A DNA stretch of 64,000 bases, taken from assembly GCF_036248275.1 (NCBI RefSeq), contig NZ_CP109181.1:558001-622000 (forward strand). Direction: 5' to 3'. The stretch is from Streptomyces sp. NBC_01716. GTDB taxonomy: Bacteria > Actinomycetota > Actinomycetes > Streptomycetales > Streptomycetaceae. Below the pieces are notes generated by a model, which saw nothing but the letters and a program-made list of their open reading frames with translations, did no database searches and was not told the origin of the DNA. The translations under genes and the position numbers were made by a program. Each line of letters starts with the position of its first letter. Within the stretch, counting starts at the first letter, position 1. Below, in pieces: positions 37,677 through 46,765 of this stretch.

Positions 37677-37704
37677 AGGCCCGGCCCTTAGCGGGGCCGG
37701 GCCT
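37677..37704 (+). terminator. Hairpin terminator after cchA
   Basis: AGGCCCGGCCC (37677-37687) and GGGCCGGGCCT (37694-37704) form a perfect 11-base stem with a 6-base loop, 45 bases after the cchA stop. It marks the right boundary of the siderophore locus. Confidence 0.75.
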
Positions 37705-37843
37705 GCCGCTTTCAAGATCGCCGGTGCGCGGCGCCAATCACATCGTGGCCGAAAAGGCAAATAAGCCGCCGACCCTCTCTCATCGGCCGTCTACTGTACG
37801 AACACCCCGTGCCGCCCGTCGCGGCAAGCTGAGGAGGAATCCT

Positions 37844-38140
37844 GTGTCATCGCCCTACGGCCCCCAGAACGCACCCGCCGGCGATGTGGGCGCGGCGCTC
37901 CCGATGATCGACTCGCGGCTCAGGAGCATCCACAGCGGCAAGACGGAGACCGACCCCGAACAGCAGGAGCTGATCAACCAGTTCGCCGCCTCACTGGGCC
38001 CCCGAGGGGCCGACGACGTGCTGGACGGCGCGTGCACGCTCATCTACATGTTCATGACGTGGCTGCGGAAAGCCCATGAGGAGCACGACTTCGCCACGCG
38101 CATGATCAGCGAGGCTCTCACCAGTGCGGACCGAAGCTGA
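37844..38140 (+). CDS. Small cytoplasmic protein of unknown function
   Basis: A 98-residue protein starting at GTG 37844 with GGAGGAAT six bases upstream. It is mostly helical by composition, with a Pro/Gly N-terminus (SSPYGPQNAPAGDVG), a charged middle (SGKTETDPEQQELINQF) and ACTLIYMFMTWLRKAHEEH near the C-terminus. No signal peptide or recognised family. Downstream of the cchA terminator and without an iron box, it is probably unrelated to the siderophore. Confidence 0.7.
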   Translation: MSSPYGPQNAPAGDVGAALPMIDSRLRSIHSGKTETDPEQQELINQFAASLGPRGADDVLDGACTLIYMFMTWLRKAHEEHDFATRMISEALTSADRS

Positions 38141-38192
38141 GACGCGTCAACGCCACGCGTCATCACACTGAGGCGAGATCGGCTCTCCGGGG

Positions 38193-39035
38193 TTGACCTG
38201 GGTGGGACCGGACCGGACAGGGCGGCTGGAAGGGACAGGAAAGTTGCTCGCGAGTGGCACGTCTCTCCTGCCCGTCAACTCCACCTTGGGTGTGCTGCTC
38301 GCGGTACTTCTCGTTGTCGCGGCCGGAGTCGCCGCCCTCTTCCGGCTGGCACCGGACTCCGGCTCGGGACGGTCGCGCCAGATCCTCACGGCGGGTCTGC
38401 GCGCCGCCGTTCAACTGGCCGTCGTCTCCGCCGTCATCACCTGGGTGATCCACCACGCGGTGGCCACCGCGGCGTTCATCCTGCTGATGTTCGCTGTCGC
38501 CGTCCGTACGGCCGGACGCCGCGTGACCACCGACGGGACCTGGTGGAAGACCGCCGCGCCCATCGCCGCCGGGGTGGCGCCGGTGGTGGGCGCCCTTCTG
38601 CTCACCGGTCTGATCCCGGTCAAGGGCATCGCCCTGATCCCGGTCACCGGCATCCTCATCGGCGGCGCCCTGACCGCCACGGTCCTGGCGGGCCGCCGGG
38701 CACTGGACGAACTGGAGCTGCGTCACGGCGAGGTGGAGGCGGGCCTGGCGCTCGGTCTGCTGGAGCGGGAAGCCCGTATGGAGGTCGCTCGCCCGGCTGC
38801 CTCCGACGCTCTTCTCCCCGGCCTCGACCAGACTCGTACGGTCGGGCTGGTCACCCTCCCCGGCGCCTTCGTCGGCATGCTCCTGGGCGGCGCCGACCCG
38901 CTGTCGGCCGGGGCGGTCCAACTCTTCGTGCTGATCGCGCTGATGGCCATCCAGGCAGTGGCGGTGGCCGTCACGGTGGAACTGGTCACCCGGGGCGAGC
39001 TCCACCGTCCACCCAGAGGTTCCGGTACCGGCTAA
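38193..39035 (+). CDS. FetB/UPF0014-type ABC permease, orphan
   Basis: A ~280-residue membrane protein with seven or so hydrophobic helices. The segment QTRTVGLVTLPGAFVGMLLG, then GGADPLSAGAVQLFVL, is the characteristic block of the UPF0014 family, whose E. coli member FetB exports iron with the ATPase FetA. No ATPase gene is adjacent. The start is unclear: TTG 38193 and GTG 38202 are in frame, and the hydrophobic part begins near residue 27. The stop codon TAA coincides with the first three bases of repeat element B. Proximity to an iron-uptake locus is suggestive, but no iron box is visible. Confidence 0.75.
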   Translation: MTWVGPDRTGRLEGTGKLLASGTSLLPVNSTLGVLLAVLLVVAAGVAALFRLAPDSGSGRSRQILTAGLRAAVQLAVVSAVITWVIHHAVATAAFILLMFAVAVRTAGRRVTTDGTWWKTAAPIAAGVAPVVGALLLTGLIPVKGIALIPVTGILIGGALTATVLAGRRALDELELRHGEVEAGLALGLLEREARMEVARPAASDALLPGLDQTRTVGLVTLPGAFVGMLLGGADPLSAGAVQLFVLIALMAIQAVAVAVTVELVTRGELHRPPRGSGTG

Positions 39036-39198
39036 GGGCTGTCCCGCAATCCCTGGTGGATCAGCGCGCGGCGTCAGATGCGGTGCATCGCAAGGCGGAG
39101 GGACGTCCGCATACTGGATGTATTCGGACGTTCCGACAACGCGGCGAGGTGCCGTAGCTGTCGTCGCGCGCCCGCCAAGGATTACGGGACAGCCCTTA
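39033..39198. repeat. MITE-like palindromic repeat element B
   Basis: TAAGGGCTGTCCCG at the left end pairs with CGGGACAGCCCTTA at the right end (166 bases). The interior carries ATCGCAAGGCGGAG (39087-39100) and CCGACAACGCGGCGAG (39133-39148), shared with element A although the termini differ. It has no coding capacity, lies between convergent genes, and its first three bases supply the stop codon of the upstream gene. Confidence 0.78.
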
Positions 39199-39302
39199 GC
39201 GTCGCCGAGATCGAATACTGGGCAGAAAGTCCGCACCGCCCGAACTTTGCGCGCTGAATTCCGTGCTCCGGCCGATCCCTGGAGTTCTCACGGAAAAGCG
39301 AA

Positions 39303-39330
39303 GGACCGGCCCCGCGATAGGGGCCGGTCC
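39303..39330 (-). terminator. Hairpin terminator after M24 peptidase gene
   Basis: GGACCGGCCCC (39303-39313) and GGGGCCGGTCC (39320-39330) form a perfect 11-base stem with a 6-base loop, 18 bases past the peptidase stop. On the minus strand it is followed by TTCGCTTTTCC. The rest of the 39036-39348 gap holds only repeat B. Confidence 0.75.
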
Positions 39331-39348
39331 GTCGTCCTGGTGGGCGTC

Positions 39349-40038
39349 TCAGCCGAGGTCGAGGAGTTCCTCGTGGAAGCCGCCGAAGCCGCGCTCGCGG
39401 TCGACGAGGTGGATCTCAAGAATCCAGTGGCAGTCGCGTCCGGCGCGGTCGGGCCGGCGCAGCCGCGTCTCGTTGCCGGGCGCGATGTACGACTCGATGT
39501 CCGCACCGTCGATCTTCTCGTGCGGGAACTCGCCCACCGGATGCCCCGCGTGCCAGCCGCCCAGCTCCCAGCCCCGTGCTTCGGCCAGCCGGCCGATCTC
39601 GGCGTGCAGGCGGGCGCCGGTGATGTCCGGGTCGGCGTCGAAGGCGCGGCGTCCGGCGGCGAAGACCTCGGGCAGGTCGGCAAGGAGCCGGTGCTTGACG
39701 GGGTCGTCGCCGAAAACGAAGGTGCGTCCGAAGTCGGCCTCCCACTCGTCGAAGATCGGGCCGAAGTCGGCGAAGGCGATGTCGTCCTGGCCGATGGTCC
39801 GGTCGGGCGGGTTCTCCCGGTACGGGTGGAGGGTGTTGGGTCCGGAGCGGACGATGCGCTTGTGCCAGTGCCGGGTCGGGCCGAACAGTTCGTTCGCCAG
39901 GTCGCGTACCCGGTCGCTGACGGCCTGCTCCCCGAGGCCCGGTGCGACCAGACCGCGCGACCCGATCTCGGCGAAGAGCCCGGCCGCCTTGGCCTGAGCC
40001 GCCAGCAGGCGCTCGGCGCGGGTCGTCTCTTCGGTCAT
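39349..40038 (-). CDS. M24-family metallopeptidase-like protein
   Basis: A 229-residue protein with a pita-bread (aminopeptidase P/methionine aminopeptidase) core and no N-terminal domain. Candidate metal ligands in order: DFGPIFDEWEADFGRTF (two Asp), HAGHPVGEFPHE (His), ILEIHLVD (Glu) and GGFHEELL (Glu). It is cytoplasmic. The substrate may be a proline-containing dipeptide, or a non-peptidic amide as in creatinase relatives. The gene is single, with a terminator downstream and the GATase-methyltransferase gene upstream in a separate unit. Confidence 0.8.
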   Translation of the reverse strand: MTEETTRAERLLAAQAKAAGLFAEIGSRGLVAPGLGEQAVSDRVRDLANELFGPTRHWHKRIVRSGPNTLHPYRENPPDRTIGQDDIAFADFGPIFDEWEADFGRTFVFGDDPVKHRLLADLPEVFAAGRRAFDADPDITGARLHAEIGRLAEARGWELGGWHAGHPVGEFPHEKIDGADIESYIAPGNETRLRRPDRAGRDCHWILEIHLVDRERGFGGFHEELLDLG

Positions 40039-40116
40039 CTGTCCCCCATCGTGCGCCGCGTCCGAAGACTCTTCAGGTGCCAGCCTAAGCGAGCGAACAG
40101 CCCCGGCGCGGCGGCG

Positions 40117-41400
40117 TCAGCCCGTACGGATCGCCCGGGTCAGGAAGTATCCGCGCCCGTCGTCGTAGCAGTCCGTACGCCAGCCGGCGGCGTCCAGCAT
40201 CGGTCGCAGGTTCGCCTCCGCCAGCGGGTCGTCGGGGCTGAGGGGACGGCCGTGGCGGGCGGCTCGTTCGGCGCGGCCCGACGGGTGGAAGAGCAGGAGG
40301 GTGCCGCCCGGTCTGACGACGCGGGCCCACTCGCACAGGGCGGCGGGCGGGTCGGCGACGTGGTTGAGCAGCCCCGCCGAGAAGATGCCGTCGACCGTCC
40401 CAGAAGGCAGCGGCAGACGCAGGCAGTCGGCGATCAGCAGACGCGCGGAGCCGCCGCGCCCTTCGCGGGCCGCCGCCGCGAGCATGGCGGGGGTGACGTC
40501 CACACCGAGGACCGTGCCCTTGTCCCCCACCTCCTCGCGCAGGGCGGGCAGGACGCGTCCGGTGCCGCAGCCCACGTCCAGCGCGGTCTGTCCGGGGCGC
40601 AGTCCCATGCGCGAGACGGCGGACACGTACGCCGGGGTGTCGGCGGCGAAGCGCGCCTCCCAGCGGTCCGCCTTCGGGGTGAAGAACGCCCGGCTCGCGG
40701 TGTGTTCGGCCCGCGCCGCGACGAGCGCGGCGAACCGGGCGAGCACGCGGTCCCGGTGCGGAGCCAGCGCGGCGAGGGCGGCCGGTGTGGTCTCCCGGAG
40801 GCTGGGAGCTGTGGCTGCCTCCGCCGGGAAAACCGCCGCGAGGGCCGCCACGGTCTCCTCGTCCGCCTCCAGATGGAACTGAAGCCCCCACGCGGCCCCG
40901 CCCACCCGGAACGCCTGCACCGGGTAGCGGTCGCACGACGCGAGCGGGACCGCCCCGTCCGGCAGGTCCATGGTGTCGCCGTGCCAGTGCAGGACCTCCA
41001 GCCGCTCGGGCGTCCCCGCGAACAGCGGATCGGTGGCTGCCGGATGCCGTGTGCGTACCTCGCCCCATCCCACCTGGAGCCCCGAGCCGGTACGGGCGGC
41101 TGCCCCCGCCGCCACAGCCAGCAGCTGCGCGCCAAGACAGACTCCCAGCACGGGCACCTCGGCGGCCAACGCCGCACGCAGCAGGGTGAGTTCGGCGGCG
41201 CGGGTGGGGAAGCCGTCGTCGCCGTACGCGGCCATCGGCCCGCCCATCACGACCAACGCCTCGATTCCGACGAGGCCTTCGGGCAGCGGATCCCCCGCCC
41301 ACACCCGGCACAACCGCGTCCGCAGCCCGGCCCTGTCGAGCGCGGCACCGATCGCATACGGCCCCTCCTCCGGTACGTGCTGCACCACCAGCACCGCCAT
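40117..41400 (-). CDS. Fusion of class I glutamine amidotransferase and SAM methyltransferase
   Basis: A 427-residue protein. Residues 1-~185 are a class I glutamine amidotransferase: VVMGGPMAAYGDD, the nucleophile Cys in GVCLGAQLLA and the His-Glu pair in WGLQFHLEADEE. Residues ~235-427 are a class I SAM methyltransferase: ALDVGCGTGRVLPAL, VLGVDVTPAMLAAA and FSAGLLNHVADPP. The start is ATG 41400 (MAVLVVQHV). The amidotransferase half resembles stand-alone GMP-synthase-like or gamma-glutamyl hydrolase proteins. The joint reaction is not known to me. The linker between the domains is ~45 residues with a FFTPKADRWE segment. Confidence 0.82.
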   Translation of the reverse strand: MAVLVVQHVPEEGPYAIGAALDRAGLRTRLCRVWAGDPLPEGLVGIEALVVMGGPMAAYGDDGFPTRAAELTLLRAALAAEVPVLGVCLGAQLLAVAAGAAARTGSGLQVGWGEVRTRHPAATDPLFAGTPERLEVLHWHGDTMDLPDGAVPLASCDRYPVQAFRVGGAAWGLQFHLEADEETVAALAAVFPAEAATAPSLRETTPAALAALAPHRDRVLARFAALVAARAEHTASRAFFTPKADRWEARFAADTPAYVSAVSRMGLRPGQTALDVGCGTGRVLPALREEVGDKGTVLGVDVTPAMLAAAAREGRGGSARLLIADCLRLPLPSGTVDGIFSAGLLNHVADPPAALCEWARVVRPGGTLLLFHPSGRAERAARHGRPLSPDDPLAEANLRPMLDAAGWRTDCYDDGRGYFLTRAIRTG

Positions 41401-41510
41401 GGCCTCGCCCCCTGTCCGCAGATGCGACCCCAAACACCGCCATCCGACAGTACATCAAGGGCAGATGGGGGACATCCGATCGCACCTGCGTTTCACGCCA
41501 CTGGGTGGAA

Positions 41511-42939
41511 CTACGCCTGTCGCGGCGGGATGTTGTGGTTGACGCGGAATCTGTTCTCGGGGTCGTAGAGCGCCTTGGCGGACCGGAGCCGTTCGTAGAC
41601 CACCGGGTCGTACGCCTCGCGGGTCCGCCGGGCCGTGGCGTCGGCGGGGCCGAGGAAACCCGGGTGTCTTCGCCGGCTCAGCCAGGGCGCGAGAACCTCG
41701 AAGAGTTCCTGGCCCGCGTTCGCGTACGAGGACACGTCCTCGCCCGGAGGGGCCACGGCGAGCGCGAGGACGGTGAACGCGGCGTCGCGGCGTCCGCCCA
41801 CCGCGTTGGCCGTGACCGGCGGGCGGGCGTACGCGCCGCCGAGCTGCCGGATGTCGACCATGTTGATCCGGTTCCCGGGTCGGTGCCGATGTGATCGACG
41901 ATCGCGCGGACGGTGTCCGGCGTCATCTCGTCGAGGAGCCCGAAGTGTTCGACGGCGGCCATGGGGTCGGCGGGATCCATTCCGATGGATCCGAATTCGG
42001 TGTACGGCATCGTGGAAACGGTGTCCATCAAGGGCGTCGCGACCTGACGCAAGGGCGCGATCAGCCGCTCCCCCTCCTCCTCCCGGCCGACGTAGGAGAG
42101 CTGGATCGCCACCGCGGTCTTGCCCCGCATGAACTCAGGAAGGTCGGGCAGCGGGGGGAAGTTGAGAAATACGATTCCCGAAGTCAGGCCATCAGGAGTC
42201 GTCGAGGTGAAGCGCCGGTACGCCTCGAACACCACGCCGGCGTCCGAGCCCGAGAAGAAGAGCGCGCCCGCGTAAAGGTGCGTCACGGGGAAGAGGGCGA
42301 ACTCCATCGCGGTGACGACACCGAAGTTGCTCTTGCCTCCGAGCAGGGCCGAGAACAGGTCGCTCTCCGACGTCGCCGAGACGTGCCGCAGCTCGCCGTC
42401 CGCCGTGACGACCTCGATCCGGGTGACATGGTCCGAGGCCCACCCGTACTTGCGTCCCATGGTGATGCTGCTTCCGCCGCCGAGCGTGTAGCCCACGACT
42501 CCGACGCCCGACGAGGAGCCGGCGAGCGGCGCGAGGCCGTGCGCGGCGGCGTCGGTGACGAGCTGCTGGAAACGGACTCCCGCCTGGACGCGGGCGGTCC
42601 GTGCTTCGGGGTCGATCGTGAGGTCCGACATCCGCGCCGTGGTGATCAGCAGAGTTTCCTCGGTCGCGGGCAGCGAGGGCCGTGGCCCGTACTGAGCACC
42701 GCGATGTTCAGCCCGAGCCTCCCGGCGGCGCGCACGGCCAGGGACACGTCCTGGGGGCTCGTCGCGCCGACGGCCACCGCGGGGTGGTGCGTGACGGCCA
42801 GGTTGAAGACCTCGCACTCGTCTTTGTAACCCTCCGCGCCGGGTGTCAGGACGGGGCCGGCGGCCTCGGCGGCGAGAGCGGCCAGCTCCCGTTCCCACCG
42901 GTCGCGGTCGGGTGCGCCGTTCGATTCCTCTCGGGCCAT
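41511..42939 (-). pseudogene. BBE-like FAD-linked oxidase, two frameshifts
   Basis: Three consecutive frames together make one berberine-bridge-type oxidase: an N-terminal piece (MAREESNGAPDRDRWE to VLSTGHGP), a long middle (ETLLITTARM, GGGSSITMGRKYGWASDHVT) and the C-terminal BBE domain (NMVDIRQLGGAYARPP, YDPENRFRVNHNIPP). The frame changes near 42676, in GGGCAGCGAGGG, and again near 41875. Each needs a single-base change to restore reading. Such enzymes oxidise alcohols or amines using bicovalent FAD; here the product is probably inactive unless both shifts are sequencing errors. Confidence 0.8.
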
Positions 42940-43022
42940 GACGATGCCTTTCCGCGTCGGCCTGCCGACGCCGCGCGTGCTCGACCGTTGATTCAGCACG
43001 GGCACGTTATCATCATATTTGC

Positions 43023-43032
43023 CCAAATTTGG
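43023..43032. promoter_or_regulatory. AT-rich palindrome in ltrA promoter region
   Basis: CCAAATTTGG is a perfect 10-base palindrome in an unusually AT-rich stretch between the oxidase pseudogene and ltrA. It may be a regulator site. No matching regulator gene is adjacent, so support is weak. Confidence 0.3.
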
Positions 43033-43109
43033 CGTTGCGGTTGACCGTTACTCCTCACCGGCTGATGTGCCCGCCTGTCACCCATGGCGTGCCTACAGGA
43101 GTGGAACCC

Positions 43110-44285
43110 ATGAGCGACCCAACGGCCGCCGACACCGGCTGGACCTGGTACCGGCCGATGAGGGCACGCAGTGCCGATGAGCGCGCCCGCAGCTCGACCG
43201 AGCTGGAGCTCCTCTTCGACCTCTGCTTCGTCATCGCGGTCGCCCAGGCCGCCGCCGCGTTCGAGCACGAGGTCACCTCCGGGCGCATCGGCCACGGAGT
43301 CCTCGGCTACGCGATGGTGTTCTTCGCGATCTGGTGGGCCTGGATGAATTTCACCTGGTTCGCCTCCGCCTACGACACCGACGACGTCTTCTACCGGCTG
43401 CTGACCCTGGTTCAGATCGGTGGCGCGCTCATCATGGCCGCCGGCGCGGCCAGGGCCCTCGATGACTCCGACTTCGTCCTGGTCGCCATGGGGTACGTGG
43501 TCATGCGGCTGGCCATGGTCGCCCAATGGCTGCGCGCCGCCTACTCCGACCGCGAACGGCGGACGTCCAGCCTGCGTTACGCGGCGGGGATCTTCCTCAT
43601 TCAAATCGGCTGGGTCATCGTCGCGTTCGGTGTGATTCCCGATCTGCCGGTGGCGTTCGTCGTTCTGGCGGTGGGCGAACTCGCGATTCCCCCCTGGGCG
43701 GAGCGGACCGCGCCGACCACCTGGCACCCTCAGCACATCGCGGAGCGCTTCGGCCTGTTCACCCTCATCGTTCTCGGTGAGACGGTGGCGGCTGCCGCCG
43801 CCGCCATGCGTGCCGCCCTCGATACGGATGTCTCTTTCGGTGATGTCGCCTCGTTGTCGATCGGCGGTCTCGTGACCGTCTTCGCCATGTGGTGGCTGTA
43901 CTTCGCTTTCGACTCCCCGAGCCGGCTCACCTCGCTGGCGGCATCGCTGCGCTGGGGATACGGCCACTACGCCCTGTTCGCCTCCGCGGCGGCGGTGGGC
44001 GCCGGTCTCAGCGTGAACATCGCGGAGGCCACCGGTCACGTCGAGATCAGCCGGACCGCCGTGGCGGCCGCGTACACCATTCCGGTCGCCGTCTATCTCA
44101 CGGCGCTCGCGCTGCTGCGCCGCGGCTCGAAGCCGTCCGGGACCCTGGACGCGATGTGGGCACTCGCTCTGCTCGGTCTCCTCGCGGCCACCTTCGCGGA
44201 CGACCCTGTCCTGATCACCGGTCTCGTCACCGCCGCCCTGGTCGCGGGGGTGGTGACGTACATCCAGCGGAACCCGGCCCGCTGA
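43110..44285 (+). CDS. ltrA: LtrA-family membrane protein
   Basis: A 391-residue integral membrane protein with about ten helices. The N-terminal STELELLFDLCFVIAVAQ and the later HIAERFGLFTLIVLGETV are the hallmarks of the low-temperature-requirement A family. Its biochemical role is unknown; the Listeria member is linked to growth in the cold. The start is ATG 43110 (MSDPTAAD) after AGGAG; an upstream in-frame extension to 43029 has no ribosome site. It is the only intact gene inside a stretch of pseudogenes. Confidence 0.88.
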   Translation: MSDPTAADTGWTWYRPMRARSADERARSSTELELLFDLCFVIAVAQAAAAFEHEVTSGRIGHGVLGYAMVFFAIWWAWMNFTWFASAYDTDDVFYRLLTLVQIGGALIMAAGAARALDDSDFVLVAMGYVVMRLAMVAQWLRAAYSDRERRTSSLRYAAGIFLIQIGWVIVAFGVIPDLPVAFVVLAVGELAIPPWAERTAPTTWHPQHIAERFGLFTLIVLGETVAAAAAAMRAALDTDVSFGDVASLSIGGLVTVFAMWWLYFAFDSPSRLTSLAASLRWGYGHYALFASAAAVGAGLSVNIAEATGHVEISRTAVAAAYTIPVAVYLTALALLRRGSKPSGTLDAMWALALLGLLAATFADDPVLITGLVTAALVAGVVTYIQRNPAR

Positions 44286-44330
44286 GGCCCCCGGCGTGAG
44301 GGCGTCCCGGGCCGAGACCGCCCAGGGCTC

Positions 44331-45184
44331 ACAGGTCGACGACGACTCGTCCTTTCGCGCCCGCGCTCTCCGTGGCGTCCTGTGCGTCGGCGATCCTCTT
44401 GAGTGGGAACCTCACCGCGATCGGGTACCGCAGATCCCCCGCCGTGACGGCCGCGGTCAGGTCGGCGGCGGCCGATTCGTTGGCGCACTCGGGGAAGTCG
44501 TCGTTGCTCAGGAAATGGACGGCGATGTTCTTGAGGGCGGGGGTCCAGTAGGGAAGCGGCGCGTCGGCGTCGCTCGTCGCTTAGGTGGCGATCACGCCGT
44601 TGTACTTGAGCACCTCAAGGTCCGCGTCGACATTGCCGGCCAGATCCGTTTCAGCGATCCGGTCGACTCCCGCCGGGGCGATCTCTCCGACCTGCTCGGC
44701 CATGTTTCCGTCGTACAGCCTGACGACATGGTGCGCTCCGGCGCTCAGCGCGCTGTCGACCTGGCCGGCGTGCCGCACCGCCGCGCCGGGCCAGAGCGCC
44801 TTGGTCGAACCCGACCGCCTCGGGCAGTTCGACCGCGTGCCGGCTGGGTACGACGGTGTACTCCGCCGCCGTACCGAACGGGCGATAGGACTGGGCGAGA
44901 TACACCCAGACCCTCTGGCCCACTCGGTCCGGGGCCACGTCCACGCCCACGGCATCGATGACGCCGTCGTCGTGGGGGATGACGCGCGGATACGCCATGG
45001 TGGAGCCCCAGTAACCGTGCCGCTTTCCGACGTCGCCCACATGGATTCCGGAGACGGCGACGCGGACCCGGACCTCGTGCGGCCCCGGTTCGGGAAGGGG
45101 CATCTCGCCGATCTGAAGGACCTCGTGGGCCGGCCCTTGTCGCTCGTAGTAGGCCGCGCGCATCGCGGTCGGGTGAGTGGCCAT
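44331..45184 (-). pseudogene. Zinc-less quinone oxidoreductase, broken
   Basis: The N-terminal half (MATHPTAMRAAYYERQGPAH, WVYLAQSYRPFGTAAEY) is an MDR-family quinone oxidoreductase. Near 44770-44810 the frame changes, and the nucleotide-binding GxGxxG region of about 40-50 residues is missing. The next piece (GQVDSALSAGAHHVVRLYDG to GVIAT) ends at a TAA at 44581-44583, where a Tyr codon would be expected. The remaining C-terminus (PYWTPALKNIAVHFL to GRVVVDL) is readable to 44331. Three lesions make it a clear pseudogene. Confidence 0.82.
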
Positions 45185-45769
45185 CACATGCCGCCTTTCC
45201 GGTGCCTGATTCCCCGGTGGGGTTCCTTCTCGTTCGCGCCACCGCCGTCCGCTCCGTCCTCGGCCGGATGTCCCCGGCCTGCATCGGCGACGCTACGGGC
45301 GCGCCCGCACGGTGCGGCCATTCGGCTGAAGCCCGCAGGCAGGTTCACCCTTCCGGGCGTCCGTCCGCCGGCACGGGATGCTCGACCCGCCCGGAGCGGA
45401 ACGGTCAACTCCCCATGTTCCAGGGCGTGTTACTCGAACAGGGGTCGTGCGCGAGTGCGGCCGGGTCCATAACTTTGTTCGTGGCGAAGGGCTCCCGGGC
45501 GAACCGGCCGGGCGCCCCGCCTGCACCACCATCCGGCGCCCGCCATCCCCGCTCACCTCGCGGGGCTACTGGCTCGACAGCGTGTGGGGCGCCTGGTGGC
45601 TCTGAGCCACCCGTAGACCCGCAGGACTGAGCGGAACGGGCGCCATCGCCGGGGCAGCAGTCTGACGCACCGGTCCTACCGCGCCCGAGCACACCAGCAC
45701 GGGAGTGGCCCGACCGACCCCATATGCCGGTCGAGCCACTCCACTCTGACACTCCGGTGGAGGATGCAC
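45185..45769. other. 585-base stretch without a supported gene
   Basis: This gap lies upstream of the lasso-cyclase relic, where a lasso precursor gene would be expected. I examined the plus-strand frames. One open frame (45378-45605) ends SRGYWLDSVWGAWWL and another (from ATG 45415) begins MFQGVLLEQGSCASAAGS, but neither has a lasso leader with the penultimate Thr nor a core with Asp or Glu at position 7-9. No promoter, tRNA or repeat was recognised. Confidence 0.6.
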
Positions 45770-46740
45770 ATGGAGTTTGTGGTCCTTCCGGACCATCCGG
45801 CCGGCACCGACGCACTCGCGCTGGCCCCGGCCTCCGGATTGCCGGGCCCCAAGGTGATCGAGCACCACTCCGGTCGGCCCTGGCTGGTGGGCGACTGGCC
45901 GGACGACGAGATCGTGTCCGTCTCCGCCGGCCCGCGGCGCCTGGTCCTGCTCGGCTGTGCGAAGGTGCGACAGGAGCCCCTGGCCGCCGGGTTGAGCCGG
46001 GTCCGCTCCCTGGCCGACCTGGACGGCCTCGCCCGCCTGGCCGCAGGCAGCTTCCAGTTCGTCGCGTCGATCGACGGCGAAGTCCGGGTCCAGGGCTCAC
46101 TGTCCACCGCGTGCCAGGTCTTCTACGCCAAGGTCGCCGGCGTGACGATGGCCGCCAACCGCCCCGAGGCGCTGGCCGACCGCATCGGCGCGACCGTCGA
46201 CGAGGAACGGGTCGCGCTCGAACTGCTGTCACCGTTCGGGCCGCCCGAGCCCCTCAGCGAGGCCTCGGTGTGGCGCGGGGTGCGCAGCCCTCGTATCGGA
46301 CACTGCCTGGAGATCGGCCGGAACGGCGCCGGGCGCACCCGGCGCTGGTGGACACCGCCCGCGCCCGAACGCCCCCTGGGCGACGGCGACTTCGTCCGCG
46401 AGGCGCTGTTCGACGCCGTGCTGGCGCGTACGGCGGGCCAGCCCGTGGTGAGCGCCGATCTGTCCGGTGGCCTCGACTCGACGAGTCTGTGCTTCGTCGC
46501 CGACCGGACCGACGGCACCTGACGACCCTGCACTACGAGGCGCGCGGCGGGCGAGGCGAGGACCTGACCTGGGCGCGGCGCGCCGCGCGGCGGCCGAACT
46601 GCTCCGGGCCCGCCATGTGGAGGTACGGCCGGAGGAGACCCCCGACTGGTACGCGCCGTTCGAGCACACCCCGCACGGCAGGGAGTGGCCGCTGATGTTC
46701 GTCCGGTCCCGGGCCGTCGTCGAGCACCCGGCCGCCTCAC
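45770..46740 (+). pseudogene. Lasso-peptide cyclase (asparagine-synthetase-like), degraded
   Basis: From ATG 45770 (six bases after GGTGGAGG) an intact frame encodes the N-terminal glutaminase-like region and reaches the ATP-pyrophosphatase loop DLSGGLDSTSLCFVA, the hallmark of lasso cyclases, then stops at TGA 46520-46522. Homology continues in a second frame (HLTTLHYEARGGRGEDL, WARRAA) and a third (AELLRARHVEVRPEETPDWY, EWPLMFVRSRAV), then ends abruptly. At least two frameshifts and loss of the C-terminal ~200 residues make it inactive. No leader-binding protein or leader protease gene is nearby. Confidence 0.75.
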
Positions 46741-46765
46741 GACGCGACCGGCCGGCCGGCGCGCG

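Noticed and set aside
45378-45605. Possible lasso precursor ending GYWLDSVWGAWWL upstream of the cyclase relic
   Set aside because: The acidic residue is at position 5 of the putative core rather than 7-9, there is no penultimate Thr in the leader, no ribosome site, and the other frames are equally open.
45415-45630. Second precursor candidate beginning MFQGVLLEQGSCASAAGS
   Set aside because: It has a vague leader-like GS segment but no plausible core and a Pro/Gly-rich end typical of random high-GC frames.
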